This document shows positions 19,098 to 27,177 of a stretch of DNA of 64,000 nucleotides, one piece after another. The translations under genes and the position numbers were made by a program. Origin of the DNA: Achromobacter sp. Bel (lineage in GTDB: Bacteria; Pseudomonadota; Gammaproteobacteria; Burkholderiales; Burkholderiaceae_B); contig NZ_JABBJN010000024.1 in assembly GCF_012928505.1 (NCBI RefSeq), positions 30,103 to 94,102 of the forward strand, written 5' to 3'. Below the pieces are notes generated by a model. It was not told the origin of the DNA and did no database searches. It saw only the letters and a program-made list of their open reading frames with translations. The first letter of the stretch is position 1. Each line of letters begins with the position of its first letter.

Positions 19098-19711
19098 CAG
19101 ATGGCTCCCATAAGATAGACGAAGGTGAAGACGCAGATCCAGACGATGTCCAGGAAGTGCCAGAACAGGCTCAGGCACGCCAGGCGACGCTTGTTGATCG
19201 AGTCCAGGCCATGGCGGCGGATCATGTCCAGCAGGACGATGATCCAGATCAGGCCGAAGGTGACGTGCAGGCCGTGCGTACCGATCAGCGTGAAGAACGC
19301 GGACAGGTAAGCGCTGCGGCCCGGGCCGGCGCCTTCCGTGATCAGGTGATGGAATTCCCAGACTTCCATCGCGATGAAGCCCGCGCCGAACAGGAACGTC
19401 ACCATCAACCAGCCCATGGCGCGGGACTTGTTGTTGGCGTGCACGTTCAGGTTGGCCATCCCGAAGGTGAAGCTCGAGAACAGCAGCAACAGCGTTTCGA
19501 CCAGGACGAACTTCAGGTCGAACAGTTCCTTGCCCGTGGGGCCGCCCGCGGTGGCGTTGGACAACACCGCGAACGTGGCGAACAGCACCGAAAAGATCAG
19601 CAAGTCGCTCATCAGATAGACCCAGAAACCGAAAACGGTCTTGGATCCATCGTCATGATGCGCGTGATCGTCGTGACCCGCGTGGGGGTGAGTGGCTACG
19701 GCTTGAATCAT
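19097..19711 (-). CDS. cyoC: Cytochrome bo3 ubiquinol oxidase subunit III
   Basis: 204 residues with five predicted membrane helices and typical subunit III motifs ([49 protein letters not shown]). It supports the stability of the proton-pumping core. The N-terminus is His-rich ([16 protein letters not shown]). It starts 3 bases after the cyoB stop and overlaps cyoD by one base, so the four genes form one transcript. Confidence 0.95.
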   Translation of the reverse strand: MIQAVATHPHAGHDDHAHHDDGSKTVFGFWVYLMSDLLIFSVLFATFAVLSNATAGGPTGKELFDLKFVLVETLLLLFSSFTFGMANLNVHANNKSRAMGWLMVTFLFGAGFIAMEVWEFHHLITEGAGPGRSAYLSAFFTLIGTHGLHVTFGLIWIIVLLDMIRRHGLDSINKRRLACLSLFWHFLDIVWICVFTFVYLMGAI

Positions 19712-19714
19712 GGC

Positions 19715-21691
19715 TCAGGCGGCCTTCTGCATTTTTTCAAAGTGGGCGTTTTCGATGCGTTCGACTTCCGCGGCCGGGACCCAGTAATCGACGTCGCGGT
19801 CATAGGCACGGGCAATGAACGAACCGACCATGCCGACGAAACCGGCGATGGCAAGCCACCAGATGTGCCAGATCAGCGCAAAGCACATCACCAGGCCGAA
19901 CAGGCCGATGTACACGCCGGCGCCGGTGTTCTTCGGCATGTGGATGTCTTCGTACTTGGCCGGGCGCTTGTAGGCCTTGCCGCTTTGCTTGTCTTCCCAG
20001 AACTGGTCCAGCTCTTCAACGTGAGGAACGTGGGCGAAGTTGTAGAAAGGAGCCGGCGACGAGATCGCCCATTCCAGGGTGCGGCCATCCCAGGGATCGC
20101 CGGTGACGTCCTGGTTTTGCTTGCGCTGGCGGACCGACACGAACACTTGTTGCAGCAGGAACCAGATGCCCAGCATGATCAGCGCGGCGCCAGCCAGCGC
20201 GACCAGCAGGTAAGGCTGCCATTCGGGGTTGTCGTAGTGGTTCAGGCGACGCGTCATGCCCTTGAAGCCCAGGATGTACAGGGGCATGAAGGCCATGAAG
20301 AAACCGACGAACCAGCAGTAGAACGAGTAGCGGCCCAGGCGCTCATTCAGCGTGAAGCCGAACGCCTTGGGGAACCAGTAGGTCATGCCCGCGATACAAC
20401 CGAACACCACGCCACCGATGATGGTGTTGTGGAAGTGGGCGATCAGGAACAAGCTGTTGTGCAGCACGAAGGACACGCCGGGGATGGCCAGCATCACGCC
20501 GGTCATGCCGCCGATGACGAAGACGATCATGAAGCCCAGCGTCCACAGCACCGGCGTCGTGATGCGCAGGCGGCCGCGGTAGATGGTGAACAGCCAGTTG
20601 AAGATCTTGGCCCCGGTCGGGATCGAGATGATCATTGTCGCAATGCCGAAGAAGGCATTGACGTTGGCTCCCGCGCCCATCGTGAAGAAGTGGTGCAGCC
20701 AGACCAGGAACGACAGCACGCCGATGGCGGCCGTGGCGTAGACCATGGACTTGTAGCCGAACAGCGTCTTGCGGGCAAAGGTGGCAACCACTTCCGAATA
20801 CACGCCAAACGCCGGCAGCACCAGGATGTAGACCTCGGGGTGGCCCCAGATCCAGATCAGGTTCACGTACATCATGACGTTGCCGCCCATGTCGTTCGTG
20901 AAGAAGTGCGTGCCCAGGTAGCGGTCGGCGGTCAGGAGCGCCAGCGTTGCGGCCAGGACGGGGAAGGCGGCGACGATCAGCACGTTGGTGACCAGCGAGG
21001 TCCACGTGAAAATCGGCATCTTCATCAGGCTCATGCCCGGTGCGCGCATGCGCAGGATGGTCACGATGAAGTTGATGCCGCTAAGCGTTGTGCCCAGCCC
21101 GGATATCTGGAGCGCCCAGATGTAGTAGTCCACACCGACGCTTGGGCTGTAGTCCAGCCCGGACAAGGGCGGATAGGCGAGCCAGCCGGTCGCGGCGAAT
21201 TCGCCCACGAACAGCGAGATCATCATCAGCGCGACGCCAGCGCCGAACAGCCAGAAGCTCAGCGAGTTCAGGAACGGGTAGGCCACGTCGCGGGCGCCGA
21301 TCTGCAGCGGCACCACGATGTTCATCAGCCCGGTGATGAAGGGCATCGCCATGAAGAAAATCATGATGACGCCGTGGGCGGTGAAGATCTGGTCGTAGTG
21401 GTGGGGTGGCAGGAAGCCCGCGGAGTCGGCGGACGCGACCGCCAACTGGGTACGCATCATGATGGCGTCGGCAAAGCCGCGCAGCAGCATGATCAGCGCG
21501 ACGATGATGTACATCACGCCGATGCGCTTGTGGTCGACGGAGGTCAGCCATTCCGTCCAGAGGTACTTCCACTTGCCGAAGTAAGTGACTGCGCCGAAGA
21601 CCGCTAGGCCTCCCAGGCACACGGCGGCCAGCGTAACCATGACGATAGGTTCATGGTACGGAATGGCCTCGAGGGTGAGTTTCCCGAGCAT
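19715..21691 (-). CDS. cyoB: Cytochrome bo3 ubiquinol oxidase subunit I
   Basis: 658 residues, about 15 membrane helices. The heme-copper oxidase motifs are present: [20 protein letters not shown] with the cross-linked His-Tyr pair, WLHHFFTMG with the copper B histidines, and HFHNTIIGG with the heme ligands. It reduces oxygen to water with electrons from ubiquinol and pumps protons. It starts 2 bases after cyoA ends. A long open frame on the opposite strand is an artefact of GC bias. Confidence 0.97.
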   Translation of the reverse strand: MLGKLTLEAIPYHEPIVMVTLAAVCLGGLAVFGAVTYFGKWKYLWTEWLTSVDHKRIGVMYIIVALIMLLRGFADAIMMRTQLAVASADSAGFLPPHHYDQIFTAHGVIMIFFMAMPFITGLMNIVVPLQIGARDVAYPFLNSLSFWLFGAGVALMMISLFVGEFAATGWLAYPPLSGLDYSPSVGVDYYIWALQISGLGTTLSGINFIVTILRMRAPGMSLMKMPIFTWTSLVTNVLIVAAFPVLAATLALLTADRYLGTHFFTNDMGGNVMMYVNLIWIWGHPEVYILVLPAFGVYSEVVATFARKTLFGYKSMVYATAAIGVLSFLVWLHHFFTMGAGANVNAFFGIATMIISIPTGAKIFNWLFTIYRGRLRITTPVLWTLGFMIVFVIGGMTGVMLAIPGVSFVLHNSLFLIAHFHNTIIGGVVFGCIAGMTYWFPKAFGFTLNERLGRYSFYCWFVGFFMAFMPLYILGFKGMTRRLNHYDNPEWQPYLLVALAGAALIMLGIWFLLQQVFVSVRQRKQNQDVTGDPWDGRTLEWAISSPAPFYNFAHVPHVEELDQFWEDKQSGKAYKRPAKYEDIHMPKNTGAGVYIGLFGLVMCFALIWHIWWLAIAGFVGMVGSFIARAYDRDVDYWVPAAEVERIENAHFEKMQKAA

Positions 21692-21693
21692 TG

Positions 21694-22602
21694 TTAGTTA
21701 ATTCCTGCGATCAGATTTTTCGACGTGGGGGTGCACGTGGCGGAGTCCACGCCGGCCATCTTGGACATGGTGCTGCCCAGAATGAAATCAAACATGGCGG
21801 GAGGCGCCGAGGAGTACTTGACGACCGGGTTGCGCTCGCTGCGCTTGGTCAGTTCAGCGTAGGCCTCGGGCGTCAGCGCCTTGGGGGATGCCTTGGCTTC
21901 CTTGACCCAGTTGTCGAACCCTTCCTGCGACGTGGCGATGGCCTTGAAGCGCATGCCGGAGAAGCCGGCGCCGCTGTAGTTGGCCGAGATGCCCGCGTAG
22001 GTGCCGGCTTCGGTCGCGTTCAGGTGCAGCTTGGTTTCCATGCCGGCCATCGAGTAGATCTGGCTACCCAGCTGGGGGATGAAGAACGAGTTCATGACCG
22101 ACGCCGAGGTGATCCGGAAGTTGACCGGGACGTCCACGGGGAACGCGATCTCGTTGACCGTGGCGATGTCGTACTCGGGGTAGATGAACAGCCACTTCCA
22201 ATCCAGCGACACCACCTCGATGGTGACCGGCTTGTGTTCGGAAACAAGCGGCTTGTAGGGATCCAGCGCGTGCGTGGAGCGCCAGGTGATCACGGCCAGA
22301 ATCGCCACGATGATACAAGGAACGGTCCAGACCACGACTTCGATCGCCGTGGAGTGGGCCCACTTGGGCTGGTAGTCTGCTTTGGTATTGGACGCGCGGT
22401 ATTTCCACGCAAACGACACGATCATGAACAGTACTGGAATCACAACGATGAGCATCAGCCCCGTCGCCGTGAACAGCAAAGTCTTTTCCTGAGCGCCAAT
22501 GTCTCCCTTGGGGGAGAGGATTTCCATGTTGCAGCCGCCAAGCAGCATGACCGCGCCGACGCCAAAAATGCGCGTTAGGGTCGCAAGGAGGGGGTGTTTC
22601 AC
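21694..22602 (-). CDS. cyoA: Cytochrome bo3 ubiquinol oxidase subunit II
   Basis: 302 residues from a GTG at 22602, chosen because it gives a normal lipoprotein signal ([20 protein letters not shown] then LGGC). Two membrane helices follow ([40 protein letters not shown]), then a cupredoxin-fold domain that lacks the copper A ligands, as expected for a quinol rather than cytochrome c oxidase. It is the first gene of cyoABCD. The 258-base leader contains a probable RegA site. Confidence 0.95.
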   Translation of the reverse strand: MKHPLLATLTRIFGVGAVMLLGGCNMEILSPKGDIGAQEKTLLFTATGLMLIVVIPVLFMIVSFAWKYRASNTKADYQPKWAHSTAIEVVVWTVPCIIVAILAVITWRSTHALDPYKPLVSEHKPVTIEVVSLDWKWLFIYPEYDIATVNEIAFPVDVPVNFRITSASVMNSFFIPQLGSQIYSMAGMETKLHLNATEAGTYAGISANYSGAGFSGMRFKAIATSQEGFDNWVKEAKASPKALTPEAYAELTKRSERNPVVKYSSAPPAMFDFILGSTMSKMAGVDSATCTPTSKNLIAGIN

Positions 22603-22797
22603 GTACAGCCTTGGATGGATGGTTGGAAATGCTGCATAGCAGCGGGGCGAAATGCTGCCAAGCAGCAACGTCCATCCTATCGGCTTGATATCGGTCAAGC
22701 ATGCGACGAATGGTCGCATTGCCTGGGAGGATTCTGCCCCCAACGAAGCAGATTCAGGGTTTTCCTAGGGGGCAGATGCCCTGGGAGGCGGGGGTGG

Positions 22798-22818
22798 GGT
22801 GCGACGTTATGTCGCACC
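22798..22818. promoter_or_regulatory. Probable RegA/RegR binding site upstream of cyoA
   Basis: The site is a perfect inverted repeat, GGTGCGAC, five bases, GTCGCACC. Its inner 15 bases (22801-22815, GCGACGTTATGTCGC) fit every fixed position of the RegR-box consensus GNGRCRTTNNGNCGC as I recall it. It lies about 200 bases upstream of the cyoA start and 43 bases past the regA stop. A 14-base direct repeat (TGTCGCACCTGCAC at 22810, TGTCGCACTTGCAC at 22844) suggests a second, weaker half-site. No T-run follows, so it is not an intrinsic terminator. Confidence 0.6.
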
Positions 22819-22860
22819 TGCACATGAGGGTGTTGTAAAGATGTGTCGCACTTGCACCCG

Positions 22861-23412
22861 TCAGTCGACGAGGACTTCGCGTTCCGGCCCCGGTTTTTTT
22901 GCCAGCTTGCGCTGGAGAGAGCGCCGGTGCATGCCCAACAGGCGCGCGGCTGCGGAAACGTTGCCGCCGGTCTCGTGCAGGGCCTGATGGATGTGTTCCC
23001 ATTCTAGGCGGTGCAGCGGCGTCATGGTCGTTTCGATCGTAACGGATTCCGGCTTCACCAAGCCCAGCGTGCGCAGGATCATCGGTGCGGTGGCGGGCTT
23101 GGGCAGGTAGTCGTCGGCACCGCGCTTGATGGCCTCGACGGCGGTGGCCACGCTGGCGTACCCCGTGACCAGCAGGATCCGCATGTCGGCGCGCAGTGCG
23201 CGAAGGGGACGGATCAGGGTCAGGCCGGAGTCCTCGCCCAGGCGCAGGTCCACCAGCGCGAAGGCCGGGCGGATCTCTTCGGCCACGCGCAGCGCTTCGG
23301 CGATGCCGGTGGCGGTGCGGGTTTCCAGGCCGCGGCGCGACAGGCTGCGCTGCAAGGTGCGCACGTACAGTTCGTCGTCGTCGATCAGCAGGCCAAGGTC
23401 GGTAGGATTCAT
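22861..23412 (-). CDS. regA: RegA-type redox response regulator
   Basis: 183 residues from the ATG at 23412. The receiver domain has the acidic pocket DDDE, phospho-acceptor D55 (LVDLRLGEDSG) and K in DDYLPKP. A proline-bearing linker leads to a Fis-type helix-turn-helix (GGNVSAAARLLGMHRRSLQRKL), the signature of the RegA/PrrA/ActR/RoxR family. These proteins switch respiratory and redox genes. It is 5 bases downstream of regB. The neighbouring cyo operon is the likely target. Confidence 0.92.
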   Translation of the reverse strand: MNPTDLGLLIDDDELYVRTLQRSLSRRGLETRTATGIAEALRVAEEIRPAFALVDLRLGEDSGLTLIRPLRALRADMRILLVTGYASVATAVEAIKRGADDYLPKPATAPMILRTLGLVKPESVTIETTMTPLHRLEWEHIHQALHETGGNVSAAARLLGMHRRSLQRKLAKKPGPEREVLVD

Positions 23413-23417
23413 CACTG

Positions 23418-24620
23418 TCAGGTTCCGGGGTTGCCCAGTGGCAGGTAGAAGCGGATGCGGGTGCCTCCCCCTGAGGCGGCGGTCATGGTCATTTCGCCGC
23501 CCAGTTGTTCCACGGTGGCATGCGACAGCGCCAGGCCGACGCCCAACCCTCCCGGCTTGCCGCTGTTGAACAGGCTGGTCGCGGGCAGCAGGGTCTGGTC
23601 GGGGTCGAAGCCCCGCCCGTAGTCCCGCACTTCGCCGCGCAGGGCGCCATAGCCATATTCCAGATGCAGGTCCACGCGGGGCGCCTCGGCGGCTTCGCCG
23701 GCGTCGGCCGCATTGTTCAAAAGCGCCTGCAGCAGGTGCGCGATCGCCGGGTCCACGCGCAGGCTGGTCGGCAGGGCGCCCGAGCGTTGCAGGTCGATCG
23801 TCGGTCGGATCAGGCGCCATTGCCCCACCACGCGGACCAGGTCCACCGCGGTTGGGACCGCCAGATTGCGGATGCGTTCCCGACACAGGGCCAGCAGCTG
23901 GCTCAAGGTGGCTACGTCGGCGCGCAGGTCTTCGTCCTTGACCTCGGCGGCGATCTCGTCGGCCAGGAGCGTCATGGTGGCAAGCGGCGTGTTCAGTTCG
24001 TGCGCCATGGCCGCCGCATGGGTGGCCAGGGCGACGATGCCCTCGTTGCGGGTGAAGCGTTCGCGCAGCCGGGCCAGCTCGCGCTCGCGGTCGCGCAGGT
24101 CGGACGCCAGCCGGGTGGAAAACACCAGCACGACCACCACGGAAATCAGGAAATTCACGCCCAGGCCCCACAGCAGCAGGGAATGAGTGTCCACGTCTCC
24201 GCGCAGGGGCTGGCCGAAGATGGCCGCCGCCGCGTAGCCGGAAATGCCCGCCACCGCCGCCGCCAGCGCCCAGTTGCGCGGCAGCGCCAGGGCCGCCAGG
24301 GCGGTCAGGATCAGGAACATCGTGCCGAACGGATTGCTGATGCCGCCGCTCCAGCCCACCATCCACGACAGCACCGCCATGTCCACGAACAGGTGGCCGA
24401 AGGCCGTGGCATGGGACAGGTCGCGGGGGTGGCGCAGCCGCAGGCTGGCGTAGGCGTTGAATCCGATCAGCACGCCGACGCCGATCCACAGGGGCTCAAG
24501 CGGCAGGGCAAGGCCCAGTACGCTGCTGGCCAGCAGGATGGTGGCGGCTTGGCCGGCGATGGCGAGCCAGCGCAGGCTGCATAAGGTACGCAGGAATGAA
24601 AAGGCGGAACTACCGGGCAT
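23418..24620 (-). CDS. regB: RegB-type redox-sensing histidine kinase
   Basis: 400 residues. Five to six membrane helices contain GGISNPF (residues 92-98), the quinone-sensing motif of RegB. The H-box AHELNTPLATM holds the phospho-accepting His207, and Cys246 in ALCRERI sits where the redox-active cysteine of RegB is found. The ATPase domain ends with GLGVGLALSHATVEQLGG. It senses the ubiquinone pool and controls RegA. An 18-bp perfect palindrome (24637-24654) lies just upstream of the start. Confidence 0.92.
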   Translation of the reverse strand: MPGSSAFSFLRTLCSLRWLAIAGQAATILLASSVLGLALPLEPLWIGVGVLIGFNAYASLRLRHPRDLSHATAFGHLFVDMAVLSWMVGWSGGISNPFGTMFLILTALAALALPRNWALAAAVAGISGYAAAAIFGQPLRGDVDTHSLLLWGLGVNFLISVVVVLVFSTRLASDLRDRERELARLRERFTRNEGIVALATHAAAMAHELNTPLATMTLLADEIAAEVKDEDLRADVATLSQLLALCRERIRNLAVPTAVDLVRVVGQWRLIRPTIDLQRSGALPTSLRVDPAIAHLLQALLNNAADAGEAAEAPRVDLHLEYGYGALRGEVRDYGRGFDPDQTLLPATSLFNSGKPGGLGVGLALSHATVEQLGGEMTMTAASGGGTRIRFYLPLGNPGT

Positions 24621-24835
24621 ATCCAGACACAGAGGTGCCGGCGGGCCCGCCGGCGGGTCAAGCGCCCGGCGGCGCGGAACGCAGGCATCCGGCGCGCGGC
24701 GCGAGAGGCCGGCTGCCGTCGGGCCTGACTAAGGCGTCGACGGCGGATGTGCTGGCATTGTATGGCGATTCAGCGCGAGACGCTGGCGGGGCTGGCAATT
24801 GGTGTGTCCCTATATTCGAGGAGTGGCCCCATGGG

Positions 24836-25195
24836 TCAGTGGATATCGGACGTGCCGCTGTGGGCCATGGCCGCGGGCGGATAGTCCTCCTGGTCGGATG
24901 CCATCTGGCCTTGGACCTGCGCCTGATGCAATTCCTGGTCGACCTGGGCGCGGCTTTCGGACCGGGTGGACGCGACGGTGGGCGGATAGTCTTCCTGGCC
25001 GAATGTGTACTGGCCGTCTGCCTTGGCTTCTGCCAGTTCAGAGGCGACCTGGGCCGAGGTCTTGGCGGTAGGGGCGGGGTAGGTGACGCGCCAGTCCCCG
25101 TAAAGATCGCGCTTGTATTGGGGGGTCTGGGCCTGGGCGGCGCCCGCGACGGCCAAGCCGGCGCAAAGCAGCAACGTGGTGGTGAGGGTCTTCAT
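24836..25195 (-). CDS. DUF4148-like exported protein
   Basis: 119 residues. A signal peptide (LTTTLLLCAGLAVAGAAQAQ) is followed by two copies of a unit made of a DUF4148 helix (TSAQVASELAEAKADGQY; SRAQVDQELHQAQVQGQM) and the motif GQEDYPP or DQEDYPP. It is a relative of the protein at 11441-11797 with the order of motifs reversed. Function unknown, probably periplasmic. The 280 bases upstream (25196-25475) show no gene. Confidence 0.72.
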   Translation of the reverse strand: MKTLTTTLLLCAGLAVAGAAQAQTPQYKRDLYGDWRVTYPAPTAKTSAQVASELAEAKADGQYTFGQEDYPPTVASTRSESRAQVDQELHQAQVQGQMASDQEDYPPAAMAHSGTSDIH

Positions 25196-25475
25196 GAAAC
25201 GCTCCTGGCAAACAAAGCCTGCGGCCGGTCTGGCCGCGCCGTCGTCCGCGACGCTGCCGGCGGACGATTTCCTGGATGCGGAATGCCTGGCCGGGCGCGT
25301 GAAAACGGCGCGCGTCCGGTCTTTTCAATTCGACCGGGCGCGCGCCGTGGCGTTGCAGGGAAACCGGCGGCGAAGCAGGAAAGGTATTTCAAGCCTGAAG
25401 CACAGGTGTCATTCGGCTTTCAGGGGGACGTTTTCCTTGAACATCCGGCTGCCGCCAGAGATTCTTCCCTATAGA

Positions 25476-25976
25476 TCAGTGGCCGTGCTGCGGGGCCGGG
25501 GCGGCGCCCGCCTTCGCGTTCAACGCGCGGGCTTCGGCTTGTACCGGCACGCGGCGCTGCTGCTGCTTGGCGTCTTCCACCACCAGCGTCAGCGCGATGC
25601 GGTCGCCGGGATTGATCTGCCTGGCCAGGTCGATCAGCATGACGTGGTAGCCGCCGGGCTTCAGTTCCACCTGCTGGCCGGCGGGCAGGTCGATGCCGGC
25701 AACCTGGCGCATCTTCATGACATTGTCCTGCATGGCCATTTCATGGACTTCCACGTGCTTGGCGGCATCGGACTCCACGGCCACCAGGCGGCCGGGCACG
25801 GACGAGGTCAGGCGCATGAAGGCGCCGGTGGCGTGCTGGCTGGGCACGGTGGCGCGCACCCAGGCGTCGTCCACGCTCAGGCCGGCGTCTTGCGCCAGGG
25901 AGGCGGGGGCGAAACCGGCCAGCGCGCACAGGGAAAGGGCGGCGGCCAGGGACTTGAACGAAAAGGTCTTCATCAT
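25476..25976 (-). CDS. PCu(A)C periplasmic copper chaperone
   Basis: 166 residues from the ATG at 25976 (a second ATG follows directly). After a signal peptide the protein has the PCu(A)C pattern of copper ligands: H and M in HVEVHEMAMQDNVMKMRQV and HVM in PGGYHVMLIDL. The C-terminus ends QHGH, an added metal-binding tail. These proteins bring Cu(I) to the copper A site of cytochrome c oxidase, working with SCO. It is the last gene after SCO and DUF2946 genes on the same strand. Confidence 0.9.
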   Translation of the reverse strand: MMKTFSFKSLAAALSLCALAGFAPASLAQDAGLSVDDAWVRATVPSQHATGAFMRLTSSVPGRLVAVESDAAKHVEVHEMAMQDNVMKMRQVAGIDLPAGQQVELKPGGYHVMLIDLARQINPGDRIALTLVVEDAKQQQRRVPVQAEARALNAKAGAAPAPQHGH

Positions 25977-26011
25977 GGTGGCTTCTCTTTGTCGGGTTGA
26001 CGGCGTCGGGG

Positions 26012-26650
26012 TCACAGCACGGTGCGCAGGTCTTGCACGCATTCTTCGGCGGTCTGCTGGTGGCGCAAGGCAAGGCGCAGCTTGCCCTGGGCGTCGATGA
26101 TGTAGGTCAGCGCGGTGTGGTCCATGGTGTAGGACGAGCCGGTGGCGACCTTTTGATAGAACACCTTGAACGACTGGGCTGCGGCGCGGGTCTGCTCGGC
26201 GTTGCCGCGCAGGCCGACGAACGCCGGATCGAAGGCCTGGGTGTAGGCGCCCAGGATCTCGGGGGTGTCGCGCTCGGGGTCGACGGTGATGAAGAGCACC
26301 CGCAGCTTGTCCGCGTCGGCGCCCAGCAGGCCCTTGATCTCGATGGCGCGGGTCAGCGCCGTCGGGCAGATGTCGGGGCATTGCGTGAAACCGAAGAACA
26401 GCATGACGGGATGGCCGCGGTAGTCGGCCAGGCGGCGGACCTGGCCGCCGGTGTCCTGCAATTGGAAATCGCCGGTCGGCATGCCGGACAGATCCATGCC
26501 GTGCAGCTTGGGGGCTTCGGGCCCGCAGCCGGCCAGGGCCAGCAGGGCGAGGGACGACAGGAGCAGGCGACGCCTAGGATCGGGCGCATGGGCCGCCGCC
26601 GCGCCGGTGCGCGCGCGCAGGGCGGGGGAATGCAGGAAGGGGGAATGCAT
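26012..26650 (-). CDS. SCO1/SenC-family copper chaperone lipoprotein
   Basis: 212 residues. An N-terminal segment with lipobox (LLALAGC) anchors a thioredoxin-fold domain with the copper-binding CPDIC motif (C91, C95) and the distal His in MDHTALTYIID. SCO proteins deliver copper or reduce cysteines during oxidase assembly; the RegBA system of Rhodobacter has its SCO (SenC) gene in the same operon, and here it lies about 1.4 kb from regB. It sits between the PCu(A)C and DUF2946 genes, all leftward. Confidence 0.92.
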   Translation of the reverse strand: MHSPFLHSPALRARTGAAAAHAPDPRRRLLLSSLALLALAGCGPEAPKLHGMDLSGMPTGDFQLQDTGGQVRRLADYRGHPVMLFFGFTQCPDICPTALTRAIEIKGLLGADADKLRVLFITVDPERDTPEILGAYTQAFDPAFVGLRGNAEQTRAAAQSFKVFYQKVATGSSYTMDHTALTYIIDAQGKLRLALRHQQTAEECVQDLRTVL

Positions 26651-26710
26651 GAAAACCTCTTTGGTTGACGATCGGCAAGGCGCGCGGCGATGCCGCGCGG
26701 TCAGGCGGAG

Positions 26711-27151
26711 TCAGGCCAAAGCAGGCGGGGCGCGGGAACCGAGGGGCGGGCCATGGGCGGCCAGCGCGGGCAGGGCCCGGTAGGCGGGCGGGGGCTGGAC
26801 ATACCGGCCCGCCGGAAGCAGAATGGGCGCCAGCGCGGGAGTAGGCGCGGGCGCGACATGCGCGAGCAACCCGAAGGGGCATTGCGCGCCAGTCTTGGCG
26901 GTGTCATGGCCGGCAGGTTCACCGCCGTCGCCACCGCCTCTTGCGCCGGCCAGCGCCACGCTGAGCGTGGACAGGTCGCCCGCCGCGGTGCAGAACGTGA
27001 CTTCCAGGCGGCCGTCATGCAGCGCGCGGGCATCGGGCATGTAGCCCGTTGGCACCAGGGCACGCAAGGTCAAGGCCAGAAGCGCCAGCCACAGCACGCC
27101 ACGGGCGCGCGCGGCGCGTCCCTGGCGGTAGAGGCGGGTCAGGTCGGGCAT
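26711..27151 (-). CDS. DUF2946 membrane-anchored protein
   Basis: 146 residues. The N-terminal hydrophobic helix ending LRALVPTGYMPD is the DUF2946 signature, followed by the conserved Cys in VTFCTAAGD and another in AQCPFGLLAH. DUF2946 proteins are common in copper-related loci of proteobacteria, and here the next two genes encode copper chaperones, so a role in copper handling is plausible. The C-terminal third is Pro/Ala-rich and probably disordered. Confidence 0.75.
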   Translation of the reverse strand: MPDLTRLYRQGRAARARGVLWLALLALTLRALVPTGYMPDARALHDGRLEVTFCTAAGDLSTLSVALAGARGGGDGGEPAGHDTAKTGAQCPFGLLAHVAPAPTPALAPILLPAGRYVQPPPAYRALPALAAHGPPLGSRAPPALA

Positions 27152-27177
27152 CGCGCCATTTTAGCCCTGGCCAGGGC

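Noticed and set aside
19073..21607. Open frame of over 800 codons opposite cyoB and cyoC
   Set aside because: Same shadow composition; the minus strand encodes the complete oxidase subunits with all metal ligands.
22798..22818. Reading the inverted repeat as the regA terminator
   Set aside because: No T-run follows on either strand, and the inner bases fit a regulator consensus better.
25196..25475. Small gene in the gap between the DUF4148-like and PCu(A)C genes
   Set aside because: Open frames here lack a ribosome site and protein-like composition.
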